Notes: a model not told the origin generated them from the letters alone. A DNA stretch of 32,690 nt from Mucilaginibacter sp. (GCF_028287845.1 NZ_JAQBOW010000047.1:1-32690); one strand, 5' to 3'; positions 1-8,211 are shown, numbered from the stretch's first letter. Made by a program: numbers and translations.

Positions 1-42
1 TTCTACGATTATAGCTTTTACTCTTGAAGCGATATCAGACAT
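1..42 (-). CDS. acpP: Acyl carrier protein, N-terminal fragment
   Basis: Only the first 14 codons lie in the window; the gene runs off the left edge on the minus strand. They translate to MSDIASRVKAIIVE, the usual start of Bacteroidota acyl carrier proteins, which carry growing acyl chains on a phosphopantetheine arm during type II fatty acid synthesis in the cytoplasm. The Ser attachment site (DSL motif) is outside the window. The neighbouring IPExxxVDY and pyk genes are transcribed the other way, so the region from 43 to 192 is a divergent promoter region. The assignment rests on a short stretch, but that stretch is very characteristic. Confidence 0.85.
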   Translation of the reverse strand, partial: MSDIASRVKAIIVE

Positions 43-75
43 AGTATTATAGTTTAATGATTAATAATTTCAGTG

Positions 76-105
76 CAAAGAAAAATAAAATCTATCAAAT
101 ATCAA
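76..105 (-). promoter_or_regulatory. Candidate acpP promoter
   Basis: Read on the minus strand there is a TTG (103-105), then 19 bases, then TTTCTTTG (76-83). This is one mismatch from the Bacteroidota -7 element TAnnTTTG with the usual spacing to a -33 TTG. The start of transcription would fall near 69, giving a leader of about 27 bases before the acpP ATG at 42. Confidence 0.4.
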
Positions 106-192
106 ATCTAAAACTTTTTAGTTTAGAGGCTAACAAAATTTTAGATAAAAAGGTTTCAATTTGTATTTTTACCGGCGCAAATGTAATGATAA

Positions 193-612
193 TTGAACAG
201 GAAATTTTTAAAGTTTGAGATAGATCTTGATTTTGTTCTGATTGCAGTAACAACGTCGCTTAAAGACTATCGTATTTGTTATCTTATTAACAAATATTTA
301 AATTTTAATTTTGTGCGTGCTGATGATTTAGCCGTTGATATTTATCAGGGTGCCACACCTGTGCTTTTCTCTTTGTTCCTGTATAATTGGGAGGCCAGTG
401 AGACCGATTTTTATTTTATAGCTAATAAAGGGTCTGATGGGTACCTGGTTCCCGAAATGAAAAAGGCAGATTATTTTTTAATGATTAAAAATTATATTGA
501 CGATAATGACCTTGATAAGCTTGTTTCGGCATTAAATCGTATACCAGAAATTGTTGCGGCAGTAAAGATTGATCCTAAAAAAATAAAATCACGCGAAAAT
601 CTGCTATTTTAG
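193..612 (+). CDS. IPExxxVDY family protein
   Basis: A 139-residue soluble protein with no signal peptide or membrane segment. It matches the Bacteroidota-specific IPExxxVDY family: the naming motif appears near the C-terminus as IPEIVAAVKID. The family has no assigned function; it is typically found beside acpP and pyruvate kinase, as here. The start must be the TTG at 193, because an in-frame TAA lies immediately upstream and the next in-frame ATG would remove most of the conserved N-terminus (NRKFLKFEID). There is no Shine-Dalgarno sequence. A TCAATTTG at 156-163, one mismatch from the -7 consensus, could be its promoter. Pyk starts 65 bases downstream on the same strand, so the two are probably co-transcribed. 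Confidence 0.85.
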   Translation: MNRKFLKFEIDLDFVLIAVTTSLKDYRICYLINKYLNFNFVRADDLAVDIYQGATPVLFSLFLYNWEASETDFYFIANKGSDGYLVPEMKKADYFLMIKNYIDDNDLDKLVSALNRIPEIVAAVKIDPKKIKSRENLLF

Positions 613-677
613 CGCAAAATTTAGAAGATGTTATACTCGTTAATGTAAACGTATAGCATATATGCAAACTGATAACT

Positions 678-2114
678 ATGAATATACCGTATAACCGAAC
701 CAAAATTGTTGCCACCATGGGGCCGGCTTCATCTCCCAAAGAAACATTATTAGCCATGATTAAAGCCGGTGTAAATGTTTGCCGATTAAATTTTTCTCAT
801 GGAAAACCTGAAGATCATAAAAAAATTGTTGATACCATAAGGGAGATAAACGAACAACATAAAACCAATGTGGCTATACTTGCCGATTTACAAGGGCCTA
901 AAATTCGCATTGGCCTGGTAAAAGATGGCGGCATTCACCTGGTTAATGGTACACATATCAATATTACTACCCATGAATGTATTGGCGATGATAATCAGAT
1001 ATATATAACCTATGATACTTTCCCGCAGGATGTACAGGCCAATGAAATTATTTTATTGGACGATGGGAAAATACAAATGCGGGTTATCGAAACTAATAAA
1101 ATTGATAAAGTAGTTTGCGAAGTAATGCACGGCGGTATTTTAACCTCGCGCAAAGGAGTTAATTTGCCCAATACCAAGGTATCTATCCCCAGCTTAACAG
1201 AAGAAGACCTTGAAAATCTGAAATATGCTTTAGAGTGGGATGTAGATTGGGTTGGCCTTTCGTTTGTACGTAACGCCGATGATATTATTGAGCTTAAACA
1301 AATTATTGCCCGCAGCGGTAAAGCTGCTAAAGTAATAGCTAAGATTGAAAAACCCGAAGCTATTGATAATATTGATGCTATAATAGAGGCTACAGACGGT
1401 GTAATGGTTGCACGTGGCGACCTTGGTGTTGAAATGCCTTTAGAAGAAGTTCCATTGCTGCAAAAAATGATTGCCCGTAAATGCCGTGCCGCATCAAAAC
1501 CGGTTATTGTTGCTACGCAAATGTTAGAGTCAATGATAACCACACCGCGCCCAACACGTGCCGAAGTTAATGACGTTGCCAACTCTGTATTGGATGGTGC
1601 GGATGCAGTTATGCTTAGCGGCGAAACATCAGTAGGCGAGTTTCCGCTGATAGTTATTGAAACTATGGCCAAAATTGTACGTAACGTTGAAGAATTGGGC
1701 TACCCATATAATTCAGATAAAGAAACAGTATCAGATGTTAATTCTCCGGGCTATTTAAGTGACGCGGTATGCGAATCGGCAGTTTATCTGGCAGAGCATA
1801 CCAATGCGGTAGGGGTGGTATCCATGACTACTTCGGGTTATACTGCCTTTCAAATTTCAAGCTATAGGCCCAAGGCACGTACTTTTATCTTTACATCAAA
1901 TAAACACCTGCTAAATGCTTTGAGCTTACTGTGGGGTGTACGTACCTTTTATTATGATAAAGTAGAAAGTACCGACCAAACCATAAGCGACGTAAATAAT
2001 ATGCTTAAGGCCGAAAACCTGGTACAAGATGGCGATGTGGTTATTAATACCGCCGCTATACCAATTGTTAAGCATGGCAAAACAAATATGCTTAAAGTAA
2101 CGGTTATTGAATAG
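678..2114 (+). CDS. pyk: Pyruvate kinase
   Basis: A 478-residue full-length pyruvate kinase, which transfers the phosphate of phosphoenolpyruvate to ADP to give pyruvate and ATP at the end of glycolysis. The N-terminus NRTKIVATMGPAS and RLNFSHG are the standard substrate and cation-binding segments. ADLQGPKIRIG leads into the B domain, AKIEKPEAIDNID contains the catalytic Lys, and VARGDLGVEMPLEEVP holds the Mg/PEP-binding region. TQMLESM and PTRAEVNDVANSVLDGADAV are further signatures. The last 120 or so residues form the regulatory C domain. The ATG at 678 gives the usual N-terminus. The gene follows the IPExxxVDY gene and is closed by a strong hairpin terminator 27 bases after the stop. Confidence 0.97.
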   Translation: MNIPYNRTKIVATMGPASSPKETLLAMIKAGVNVCRLNFSHGKPEDHKKIVDTIREINEQHKTNVAILADLQGPKIRIGLVKDGGIHLVNGTHINITTHECIGDDNQIYITYDTFPQDVQANEIILLDDGKIQMRVIETNKIDKVVCEVMHGGILTSRKGVNLPNTKVSIPSLTEEDLENLKYALEWDVDWVGLSFVRNADDIIELKQIIARSGKAAKVIAKIEKPEAIDNIDAIIEATDGVMVARGDLGVEMPLEEVPLLQKMIARKCRAASKPVIVATQMLESMITTPRPTRAEVNDVANSVLDGADAVMLSGETSVGEFPLIVIETMAKIVRNVEELGYPYNSDKETVSDVNSPGYLSDAVCESAVYLAEHTNAVGVVSMTTSGYTAFQISSYRPKARTFIFTSNKHLLNALSLLWGVRTFYYDKVESTDQTISDVNNMLKAENLVQDGDVVINTAAIPIVKHGKTNMLKVTVIE

Positions 2115-2141
2115 AGGATATTACCAGTATTATATACCAAG

Positions 2142-2177
2142 GGGATGAAACAAATTAGTTGTTTCATCCCTTTTTTT
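2142..2177 (+). terminator. Rho-independent terminator of pyk
   Basis: A perfect 10-bp stem, GGGATGAAAC (2142-2151) with GTTTCATCCC (2161-2170), has a 9-base loop and is followed directly by seven T residues. It lies 27 bases downstream of the pyk stop codon. Confidence 0.93.
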
Positions 2178-2440
2178 GTTTGAATTTAATGTATCTCTTT
2201 AATAGATCTCCCCAAGGCAAACCTTGAAAAATACCACATCGGGATTACCAAAGAAATAATCCCAGTATATTCTTAATATATCCATGGCATTAATGTTTTA
2301 TTTATATTGTTTTTGACTATTCAATTTACTTAAGGTTTAATAATATAACTTAAGCAAAAACCGTCCCCCTTTTTCATTCAAACTGCGCATTTAGTGGGCT
2401 GTAGCTTTATTGTTACGATAATTTTTATTTTTATGACAGT
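2178..2440. other. Intergenic region before the outer-membrane gene
   Basis: AT-rich DNA with no convincing gene. Visible structure is limited to a 7-bp inverted repeat GGGATTA/TAATCCC (2241-2247 and 2257-2263) and two direct copies of ACTTAAG exactly 20 bases apart (2328-2334 and 2348-2354). Two helical turns between the copies would suit a regulator binding one face, but no clean TAnnTTTG promoter was found. The promoter of the gene starting near 2441 must lie here or further upstream. Confidence 0.35.
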
Positions 2441-3760
2441 TTGATTATATTGCAGTTTTTAACCCTAATTAAAAAATTGACTAAACACGTGTGGAAGCAT
2501 GTCCTTATTATGGCTTGCATGGGGCTATTTAGTACCCGGATATTATTTGCCCAGGACAAAGAGGATTCGCCCGAAGTATTAAGGCGGCAAACCGATGCAA
2601 AAGAAGTAATAAGCACAGTTTTTAGCGGTAATCACTATATCGATACAACAAAACAAACTCACTCTAATTTCTCTACGCTGCCATCGGCCGGTTATAACCC
2701 AAGCATTGGATTTGCAATTGGGGTAACATCAACTGGTGGTAAAGTATTTGGTAACCCTAAAACAACTACTTTTTCGGTAGTTAACGCAAATGCATACTTA
2801 TCTACCAATGGCCTGGCATCCGTTGAAGCTAAAAATAATATATTTACTAACAATGATCTATTTAATATACAAGGCGGTGTGCAAGTTGGACGAACCGTTG
2901 CACTTGATTATGGTGTAGGTACAGGGCATAAAGTGCAGGGCGATGGTACGTTTTCAATTGCCGATTTGCCGCTTGCTAATAATGCAGATGTTTTCCCTAT
3001 AAAATATACTTACATAAAAATATCAGAAAGGATATACCGCAAAATATTTAATCATGTATATGCAGGTGCCGGGGTTGTATTTAATATGTATAGTAATATA
3101 GATGATGAACGAAAAACAGGTCCAAATATTAATACACATAATTTTAGGTACAGCATGCTTAATAACTTTCCTACAGATGGCTATTCTGCAAATGGGTTGT
3201 TATTTAATATAGAATATAATTCAAGAGACCATATCAACACGCCATATAGTGGAATATATGCCGATATAGTTTTAAGAATAAATCAGTCATGGTTAGGTAG
3301 TAATCATGAAGCAATGCAGTTAAAAACAGAGTTAAGAAAATACTGGAGCCTGTCAAAAGTTAACCCGGAGCATATATTGGCATTTTGGTATTGGGGTTGT
3401 TACCTGCTTAATGGCTCAATACCTTATTTAGAGCTACCGGGTACTGGCAGCGATGCAGCCAATAGAATTGGCAGGGCGTACACCATTGGACGCTTTAAGG
3501 GCACCTCTTTTGCGTACAGCGAAGCTGAGTATCGTTTTCCTATAACTAAAAATAAATTACTTAGTGGGGTGCTTTTTACTAACATCGAATCGGCAGGTAA
3601 CAGCCGCAGTATAAATTTAATGGAATTTGTTGAGCCCGGGGCAGGTGCAGGCTTGCGCTTACTATTTAATAAATATACCCGCTCCAATCTTTGTATTGAT
3701 TACGGGGTGGGTAATTATGGCTCAAAAGGAATATTTTTAGGATTGAATGAAGTTTTTTAA
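2441..3760 (+). CDS. Omp85/BamA-like outer membrane barrel protein
   Basis: A protein of up to 439 residues with a basic n-region and a hydrophobic stretch ending LFSTRILFAQ, a typical Sec signal with cleavage before Gln. After a short periplasmic segment the rest alternates polar and aromatic residues like a beta barrel. It includes GRFKG (near residue 350), comparable to the VRGF/Y loop of Omp85 proteins, and ends in a terminal Phe as outer-membrane barrels do. It is closest in style to the surface-antigen D15 (BamA/TamA C-terminal) family without POTRA repeats, so it is probably not BamA itself. The start is uncertain: no suitable ATG precedes the signal peptide, and TTG at 2441, 2450 or 2477 are possible. 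The cargo or role cannot be told. Confidence 0.72.
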   Translation: MIILQFLTLIKKLTKHVWKHVLIMACMGLFSTRILFAQDKEDSPEVLRRQTDAKEVISTVFSGNHYIDTTKQTHSNFSTLPSAGYNPSIGFAIGVTSTGGKVFGNPKTTTFSVVNANAYLSTNGLASVEAKNNIFTNNDLFNIQGGVQVGRTVALDYGVGTGHKVQGDGTFSIADLPLANNADVFPIKYTYIKISERIYRKIFNHVYAGAGVVFNMYSNIDDERKTGPNINTHNFRYSMLNNFPTDGYSANGLLFNIEYNSRDHINTPYSGIYADIVLRINQSWLGSNHEAMQLKTELRKYWSLSKVNPEHILAFWYWGCYLLNGSIPYLELPGTGSDAANRIGRAYTIGRFKGTSFAYSEAEYRFPITKNKLLSGVLFTNIESAGNSRSINLMEFVEPGAGAGLRLLFNKYTRSNLCIDYGVGNYGSKGIFLGLNEVF

Positions 3761-3792
3761 CCCCTATATAATTTAAATACTCCTGTTATAAC

Positions 3793-3827
3793 AAAAAAGC
3801 GGGTCAATTAAATTGACCCGCTTTTTT
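3793..3827. terminator. Bidirectional terminator between convergent genes
   Basis: A 9-bp GC-rich stem (GCGGGTCAA 3799-3807, TTGACCCGC 3813-3821) is flanked by AAAAAA on the left and TTTTTT on the right, so it can stop transcription in both directions. It sits between the convergent outer-membrane gene (plus) and the SPW-type gene (minus). Confidence 0.92.
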
Positions 3828-3848
3828 GTTATTTATGCTGGATATTTT

Positions 3849-4283
3849 TTAGTAATTGTTTAATCTGCCTTCGCTTGCATCGGTGGATGTTATTCCGGCT
3901 TCAGGAAGTGCACGGTGCGGTTTAGTTAAAAATGGCGACTCGTCTGCAAAAACGCCCATTATAATCAGTACCAATCCCAAGAAGAAATGTGGAGCCCATA
4001 CTTGTGATGAAAAACCATACGTCCAGGGTAGTGCCAGTAAAAAAGAACCGGTAAGTACATCAAGGCAATTATGCATTTGCATAGGGAATACATCAAGAAA
4101 GCCCAGAGGGTTTTTACTAAATATGGCCATAATTAATTGAAACCATCCTATAATAAGAGGTAAAAATAGGGCCGCGCCCCCAAATTGAGCAAAATGGAAT
4201 AACCATGGAGATGCAATTAATAACAGGGCTACCGCGTAATTTATAACGCCGTAAAATGTTTTTGAGATAAAAGGTTTCATCAT
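3849..4283 (-). CDS. SPW-repeat-like integral membrane protein
   Basis: A 144-residue membrane protein with about four hydrophobic segments arranged as two similar halves. Each half carries an SPW-type signature: LIASPWLFHF near residue 25 and LALPWTYGF near residue 85. Internal duplication with the SPW motif is the hallmark of the SPW repeat family (small bacterial inner-membrane proteins of unknown function). The C-terminal 30 residues are polar. The start is the first of two adjacent ATG codons. It stands alone between a bidirectional terminator and another small membrane protein gene. No specific role can be assigned. Confidence 0.7.
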   Translation of the reverse strand: MMKPFISKTFYGVINYAVALLLIASPWLFHFAQFGGAALFLPLIIGWFQLIMAIFSKNPLGFLDVFPMQMHNCLDVLTGSFLLALPWTYGFSSQVWAPHFFLGLVLIIMGVFADESPFLTKPHRALPEAGITSTDASEGRLNNY

Positions 4284-4391
4284 TTATTAATTATGTGCTT
4301 ATCAATTGCCAAAATTAATAATTTATACAGAACATATTTTGTTTTAATTAAAAAAGTTAGTGAATGTTTTACAAATAAAAAAACCTTGCCC

Positions 4392-4781
4392 TCATTGCGC
4401 CTTCCTGGTTGAAATTTTTGAAGCCACTAATGAAAAGAGTCCCAATATAATACCAAACATTACACCAAATATAGGTCCGTAAACAAGCATCATACGGCGG
4501 GGGTGGATACCTGTATACATCGCAGCCATATCCGGATGATGCCTGGTATAGCTGTTGTAAAAGAAATAATGTACCGCTGTTATCCATACGCAATTAACTA
4601 TGCTCACTAAAAATCCATGTAAAAAATATTTACTGTGGCAGGTTTTAACAATTACATAAGTGCAAAAAGCAAATATTATAAGCCAAAAAAAGGGCTCAAT
4701 TTTTTCGGGTATGAGGGATACAGTACCAAAGGCCATAATTAGACCGAAAAACGACAGTTGAAATATAATTTTCCAGTTCAT
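4392..4781 (-). CDS. Small four-helix membrane protein of unknown function
   Basis: A 129-residue protein with about four hydrophobic helices (roughly residues 5-23, 28-46, 55-75 and 98-120) and a basic C-terminus (SKISTRKAQ). A loop between helices 3 and 4 is rich in His, Tyr and Met (HHPDMAAMYTGIHPRRMM), which might bind metal, but this is speculation. I do not recognise the family. It begins with ATG at 4781 and is separated from the BlaR1 operon upstream by that operon's terminator, so it probably has its own promoter. Codon use resembles its neighbours. Confidence 0.6.
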   Translation of the reverse strand: MNWKIIFQLSFFGLIMAFGTVSLIPEKIEPFFWLIIFAFCTYVIVKTCHSKYFLHGFLVSIVNCVWITAVHYFFYNSYTRHHPDMAAMYTGIHPRRMMLVYGPIFGVMFGIILGLFSLVASKISTRKAQ

Positions 4782-4850
4782 GATTGGTTATTTTATATAA
4801 ATATAAATAATAATAATGAATATAAACAAATGATATTCAATGAAATGCAA

Positions 4851-4887
4851 TTAAAAAAGCCTTGCTAAGCTTGTAACTTAGTAAGGC
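4851..4887 (-). terminator. Terminator of the BlaI/BlaR1 operon
   Basis: Read on the minus strand, an 11-bp stem with one G-T pair (4877-4887 with 4859-4869) is followed by six T residues (4853-4858). It lies downstream of the BlaR1-like gene, consistent with the end of that operon whether the protein ends at 4980 or at the frameshifted stop at 4924. Confidence 0.88.
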
Positions 4888-4979
4888 TTCTCCGAATTAA
4901 AAACCGATGCAAATATTTTTTTCTTAATGATTGGTAGTACGTATAAAAACTATCCCATTTGATGAATCTATGCCTGGTT

Positions 4980-6920
4980 TTATAGTTGCCCCTTGTTGAC
5001 TATTAAAATATTTTCAATCTTAGTTATGTCTATGTTATCAAAAGCCGACCGGTCTTTTTTCACATCATCAACAAAAAATAAAGGGTTATTAAGTCCCCGG
5101 TTTTTCATCGCATCTTTTACAGTTGTCAAATCTTTTATATCTGCCAAAACAACTGAACCGCTGATCACTCCCTTGGGTGAAGTTACAGTACCTGCAAATT
5201 TGTGTGATCCGGTATCAACTATTGTTTCTTGCACTTGCGGGTTTAATTTTTCTAAAGTAAAGTTTACGGGCACTGTGTAAGCAACTCTTACGGTCTTGCC
5301 ATTTTGATAGCCTGGTGCCCATTTGGGTGATAAAACCAGTACCCTAACCGCTTCTTCGCCCGAACCAAATCCTTGATCTTTCAAAACCTCAATGTTAGAA
5401 AGCGAACCGTCTTCTTCTACAATAAACTGCACAATTACTTTTCCCTGTACGTTTGCCTGGCGCATAGCTAAAGGATACCTTATATTACGCGTTAAAAACT
5501 CATTGAATTTTTCAGCCCCACCCGGAAACTCGGGCTGTTTTTCTGCAACTGCAAAAACCTTATTTGCATCAGGTGCTGTATTACGAGAAGTGCCCAACGT
5601 GAAATTTATGGGTACCGAGTACATTACTTTTATAGGCTTGCCGTTTTGATAAGCCGGTGCCCATTTTGGCGATAGGGTCATTACTCTTTCCGCTTCTTCG
5701 CCCGATCCGTAACCCGGGTCTTCAATTGCTTTAATACCCTTTATCGAGCCGTCTGTTTCTACAATAAACTGTACAATTACCTTTCCCTGTATATTTGCCT
5801 GGCGCAGGGCGGTTGGATATCTAATGTTGCTACGTAAAAAGTCTACCAGTGAGCCCGGAAATTTTGGAGCGCTTTCTACCGAAGTGTAAGCTTCGTTAGC
5901 AGAAAATTGGGCAGTATCGATCCTTAATTCCTTGCTTTTATTATACATTTCTATATAAGGATCGGTTTCCGGTACTGTGCTGGCCGGTATTTCGGCATGG
6001 TCTGTAATGCTTGCAGCAAGGTCATCTGTTGAAGACAAAAAAACATTTTCTGCTTTTTGATCGATGACTTTAACAGCCTTGCTATTATTTATGGTTGCTG
6101 ATGAAAGTACCATCATCATGATAAATAATGGGGCCGATAATCCATATTTCGCAAGCGCTATACGATGCGACTTGCTTTTTTGAAGCATTTTGATGCGTTG
6201 TTTTAACAGGCTATGGTTATAAAATGGGTTTACCAATGCATGGGTAGGTACATTAAAAGTTTGACTAAGTAACAGCAAAGCATAATCGGCCTTATCTGTT
6301 CCGGCTTTTACTACCTGCCTGTCGGCAATAAATTCATGTATGTATTTTATGGCAAAACGGTACAAATAAACCACGGGGTTAAACCAGTTGATTATCATTA
6401 CTGTTTCAATTATCATTACATCTACCGAGTGCCACTGGCCAGCGTGCACCTGCTCATGAGCGGCTATAACATCCGGGTTTTCCAGGTTATTGCCCAGGCT
6501 TATTTTTTTAAAAAATGAGTAAGCTGCAGATGGAGAGGGTTTTTCTATAGCTTTTTTTAATATTACCAGCTGCCATATCAGCCTTAGTATTAAGAACAAG
6601 GTAACGGCTATATATATACCGTTAACTATTTCGCCTAATGTTAATGAGTTTTGAGCCAGTGTATAGCTGCTGCCATAAATCATGACAGAGCTGTTAAGTA
6701 TAGGGCTATTAAAAATAGTATGTTGAACCTGTTGGGTAATAAAAAGGTTCTTTACCCAGCTAGATTGTATAAGCGGAATAAAAAATGAAAGAAGAGAGGC
6801 GGTAACTAAATATATTCGGTTAAGCTGGAAAAAAGTTTCCCTGCGCAATAACAAAGCGTAAAAGCCAAAAAATAATACCAGATAAAAATTTACCAGTAAT
6901 AAATAATGCCACCAGCTCAT
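4980..6920 (-). CDS. BlaR1-like M56 peptidase with two TonB C-terminal domains, frameshifted tail
   Basis: As read, 646 residues. Membrane helices lie near residues 5-24, 36-54 and 98-120. The M56 zinc-peptidase motif HEQVH is at 155-159, followed by HEFIAD at 195-200, and a further helix at 255-275. Two TonB C-terminal domains follow (about 351-442 and 461-556), each with the FPG, YP, GKVIVQFIVE and LSPKWAP motifs. The end (about 600-646) resembles a TonB-receptor plug segment (DDVKK...IDITKIENILIVNKG). BlaR1/MecR1 proteins sense a signal and cleave the partner BlaI repressor; here the periplasmic sensor is replaced by TonB-type domains, so the signal may be envelope related. The gene begins 4 bases after the stop of a BlaI gene. 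One missing G in the run at 4989-4992 seems to cut off a 21-residue tail that would end at 4924. Confidence 0.88.
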   Translation of the reverse strand: MSWWHYLLLVNFYLVLFFGFYALLLRRETFFQLNRIYLVTASLLSFFIPLIQSSWVKNLFITQQVQHTIFNSPILNSSVMIYGSSYTLAQNSLTLGEIVNGIYIAVTLFLILRLIWQLVILKKAIEKPSPSAAYSFFKKISLGNNLENPDVIAAHEQVHAGQWHSVDVMIIETVMIINWFNPVVYLYRFAIKYIHEFIADRQVVKAGTDKADYALLLLSQTFNVPTHALVNPFYNHSLLKQRIKMLQKSKSHRIALAKYGLSAPLFIMMMVLSSATINNSKAVKVIDQKAENVFLSSTDDLAASITDHAEIPASTVPETDPYIEMYNKSKELRIDTAQFSANEAYTSVESAPKFPGSLVDFLRSNIRYPTALRQANIQGKVIVQFIVETDGSIKGIKAIEDPGYGSGEEAERVMTLSPKWAPAYQNGKPIKVMYSVPINFTLGTSRNTAPDANKVFAVAEKQPEFPGGAEKFNEFLTRNIRYPLAMRQANVQGKVIVQFIVEEDGSLSNIEVLKDQGFGSGEEAVRVLVLSPKWAPGYQNGKTVRVAYTVPVNFTLEKLNPQVQETIVDTGSHKFAGTVTSPKGVISGSVVLADIKDLTTVKDAMKNRGLNNPLFFVDDVKKDRSAFDNIDITKIENILIVNKGQL

Positions 6921-6924
6921 AGCC

Positions 6925-7296
6925 TTACTTGTTTTTTAGTTTTTCAATTAGTTTCATGATCTCATCGGCCTCTTTTAAATCTATCTTTTCTTTTTTAACA
7001 AAGTACGAGAACATGTGTTGTACAGAATTGTCAAAATATCCATTCATTAATTTATCAGTAGCAAAACTTTGATATGCCTCTTTACTTATCAACGGAAAAT
7101 ACTCATGGCTTTTGCCATGCGCTACATAGCTTACAAAACCCTTTGCTTCCAGTATCCTGATGATGGTTGATACGGTGTTATAGGCAGGCAGGGGTTCCGG
7201 CAATTCGGCCATCACATTTTTTACAAAGCCTTTTTTTAACTGCCATAATATTTGCATTAGTTGCTCCTCGGCACGGGTCAGTTCTTTAATTTCCAT
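6925..7296 (-). CDS. BlaI/MecI/CopY-family transcriptional repressor (copy 1)
   Basis: A 123-residue winged-helix repressor. The N-terminal part (LTRAEEQLMQILWQL...AYNTVSTIIRILEAKGFVSY) is the BlaI DNA-binding domain; the C-terminal part (residues 75-123) is the helical dimerisation region normally cut by BlaR1. I chose the ATG at 7296, giving the same MEIKELTRAEEQ start as copy 2; an upstream TTG at 7326 would add ten residues without family support. The BlaR1-like gene follows after 4 bases, the classic repressor-sensor pair. By direct comparison it matches copy 2 at 113 of 123 residues, so the pair is a recent duplication. Confidence 0.93.
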   Translation of the reverse strand: MEIKELTRAEEQLMQILWQLKKGFVKNVMAELPEPLPAYNTVSTIIRILEAKGFVSYVAHGKSHEYFPLISKEAYQSFATDKLMNGYFDNSVQHMFSYFVKKEKIDLKEADEIMKLIEKLKNK

Positions 7297-7356
7297 TGTG
7301 ATTTTGGGGTATTTATGAGTTGTCAATAAATTATAATCTAATGTACTATATAAAAT

Positions 7357-7836
7357 TCAATTTTTTGAACTTGCTCTGTTTAACGTGAAATTTATAGGTA
7401 CAGTATAGGCAACTCTTACCAGTTTACCTTTTTGTATGCCGGGGTTCCATTTAGGCGATAGGTTTAATACTCTTTCAGCTTCTTCGGATGCGCCGTATCC
7501 CGGCCCATGTATTGCTTTAATGTTTGAAAGCGAGCCGTCAATTTCTACAACAAACTGTACAATCACTTTTCCTTCTACCATCTTTTCACGCATTGTCGCA
7601 GGGTAGTGAACATTTTGACCCAAAAATTTACCGAAGGCCTCTAAACCGCCGGGAAATTCGGGCTGGGTTTCAACTTGCGAATATATTTTGTTCTCGTTCG
7701 GTATAGTATCTGCGTGCATTACAACGTTAATATTGCTTTTTGCCGATGCGGTTAATGTAAATACCAGCATTAAAACCGACAGGCCATGTTTAGCAAATGC
7801 TGTAGTCTTACACCCGGTTTTTTGTGATTTTTTCAT
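7357..7836 (-). CDS. Secreted TonB C-terminal domain protein, peptidase-less BlaR1 relative
   Basis: A 159-residue protein with a basic N-terminus and one hydrophobic segment (GLSVLMLVFTLTASA, about residues 18-33), then a single TonB C-terminal domain (about 58-152) with FPGG, YP, GKVIVQFVVE and LSPKWNPG. The N-terminal stretch K-S-x-K...A-x-A-K-x-GLS mirrors residues 248-262 of the BlaR1-like protein, just before its last membrane helix. The gene therefore looks like the C-terminal part of a BlaR1-TonB gene that lost its peptidase half. It starts 3 bases after the stop of BlaI copy 2, in the position a BlaR1 would take. A single membrane anchor and a TonB domain suggest a periplasmic-facing protein; no partner can be named. 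Confidence 0.82.
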   Translation of the reverse strand: MKKSQKTGCKTTAFAKHGLSVLMLVFTLTASAKSNINVVMHADTIPNENKIYSQVETQPEFPGGLEAFGKFLGQNVHYPATMREKMVEGKVIVQFVVEIDGSLSNIKAIHGPGYGASEEAERVLNLSPKWNPGIQKGKLVRVAYTVPINFTLNRASSKN

Positions 7837-7839
7837 AGT

Positions 7840-8211
7840 CTATTTGTTTTTTAGTTTTTCAATGAGTTTCAAAATCGCATCGGCCTCCTTTAAATCAATC
7901 TTTTCTTTTTGCACGAAGTACGAGAACATGTGTTGTACAGAATTATCAAAGTAGCCGTTCATTAATTTATCAGTAGCAAAATTTTGATAAGTTTCTTTAC
8001 TTATCAACGGGAAATACTCATGGCTTTTACCATGCGAAATATAGCTTACAAAACCCTTTGCCTCCAATATCCTGATAATGGTTGATACTGTATTATAGGC
8101 GGGTAATGGCTCGGGCAACTGGGTCATTACTTCTTTTACAAAACCTTTTTTTAATTGCCATAGTATTTGCATTAATTGTTCTTCGGCACGAGTCAGTTCT
8201 TTAATTTCCAT
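7840..8211 (-). CDS. BlaI/MecI/CopY-family transcriptional repressor (copy 2)
   Basis: A 123-residue winged-helix repressor of the BlaI type, first gene of the four-gene minus-strand operon. It differs from copy 1 at only ten positions, mostly in the second helix (FVKEVMTQLPEP) and the C-terminal dimerisation part, while the recognition region AYNTVSTIIRILEAKGFVSY is identical. Both proteins therefore probably bind the same operator and may form mixed dimers. It starts with ATG at 8211. The region upstream carries TTAG/CTAA inverted repeats that could be the operator. It is not clear whether the BlaR1-like protein cleaves one or both copies. Confidence 0.93.
   Translation of the reverse strand: MEIKELTRAEEQLMQILWQLKKGFVKEVMTQLPEPLPAYNTVSTIIRILEAKGFVSYISHGKSHEYFPLISKETYQNFATDKLMNGYFDNSVQHMFSYFVQKEKIDLKEADAILKLIEKLKNK

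Noticed and set aside
1010..1672. Long open frame on the minus strand inside pyruvate kinase
   Set aside because: It lies wholly within a certain gene, has no family features and is Ser/Ile-rich low complexity, as expected from the reverse of a real coding strand.
7297..7326. N-terminal extension of BlaI copy 1 from a TTG
   Set aside because: Copy 2 starts at the equivalent ATG and the extra ten residues have no counterpart there.
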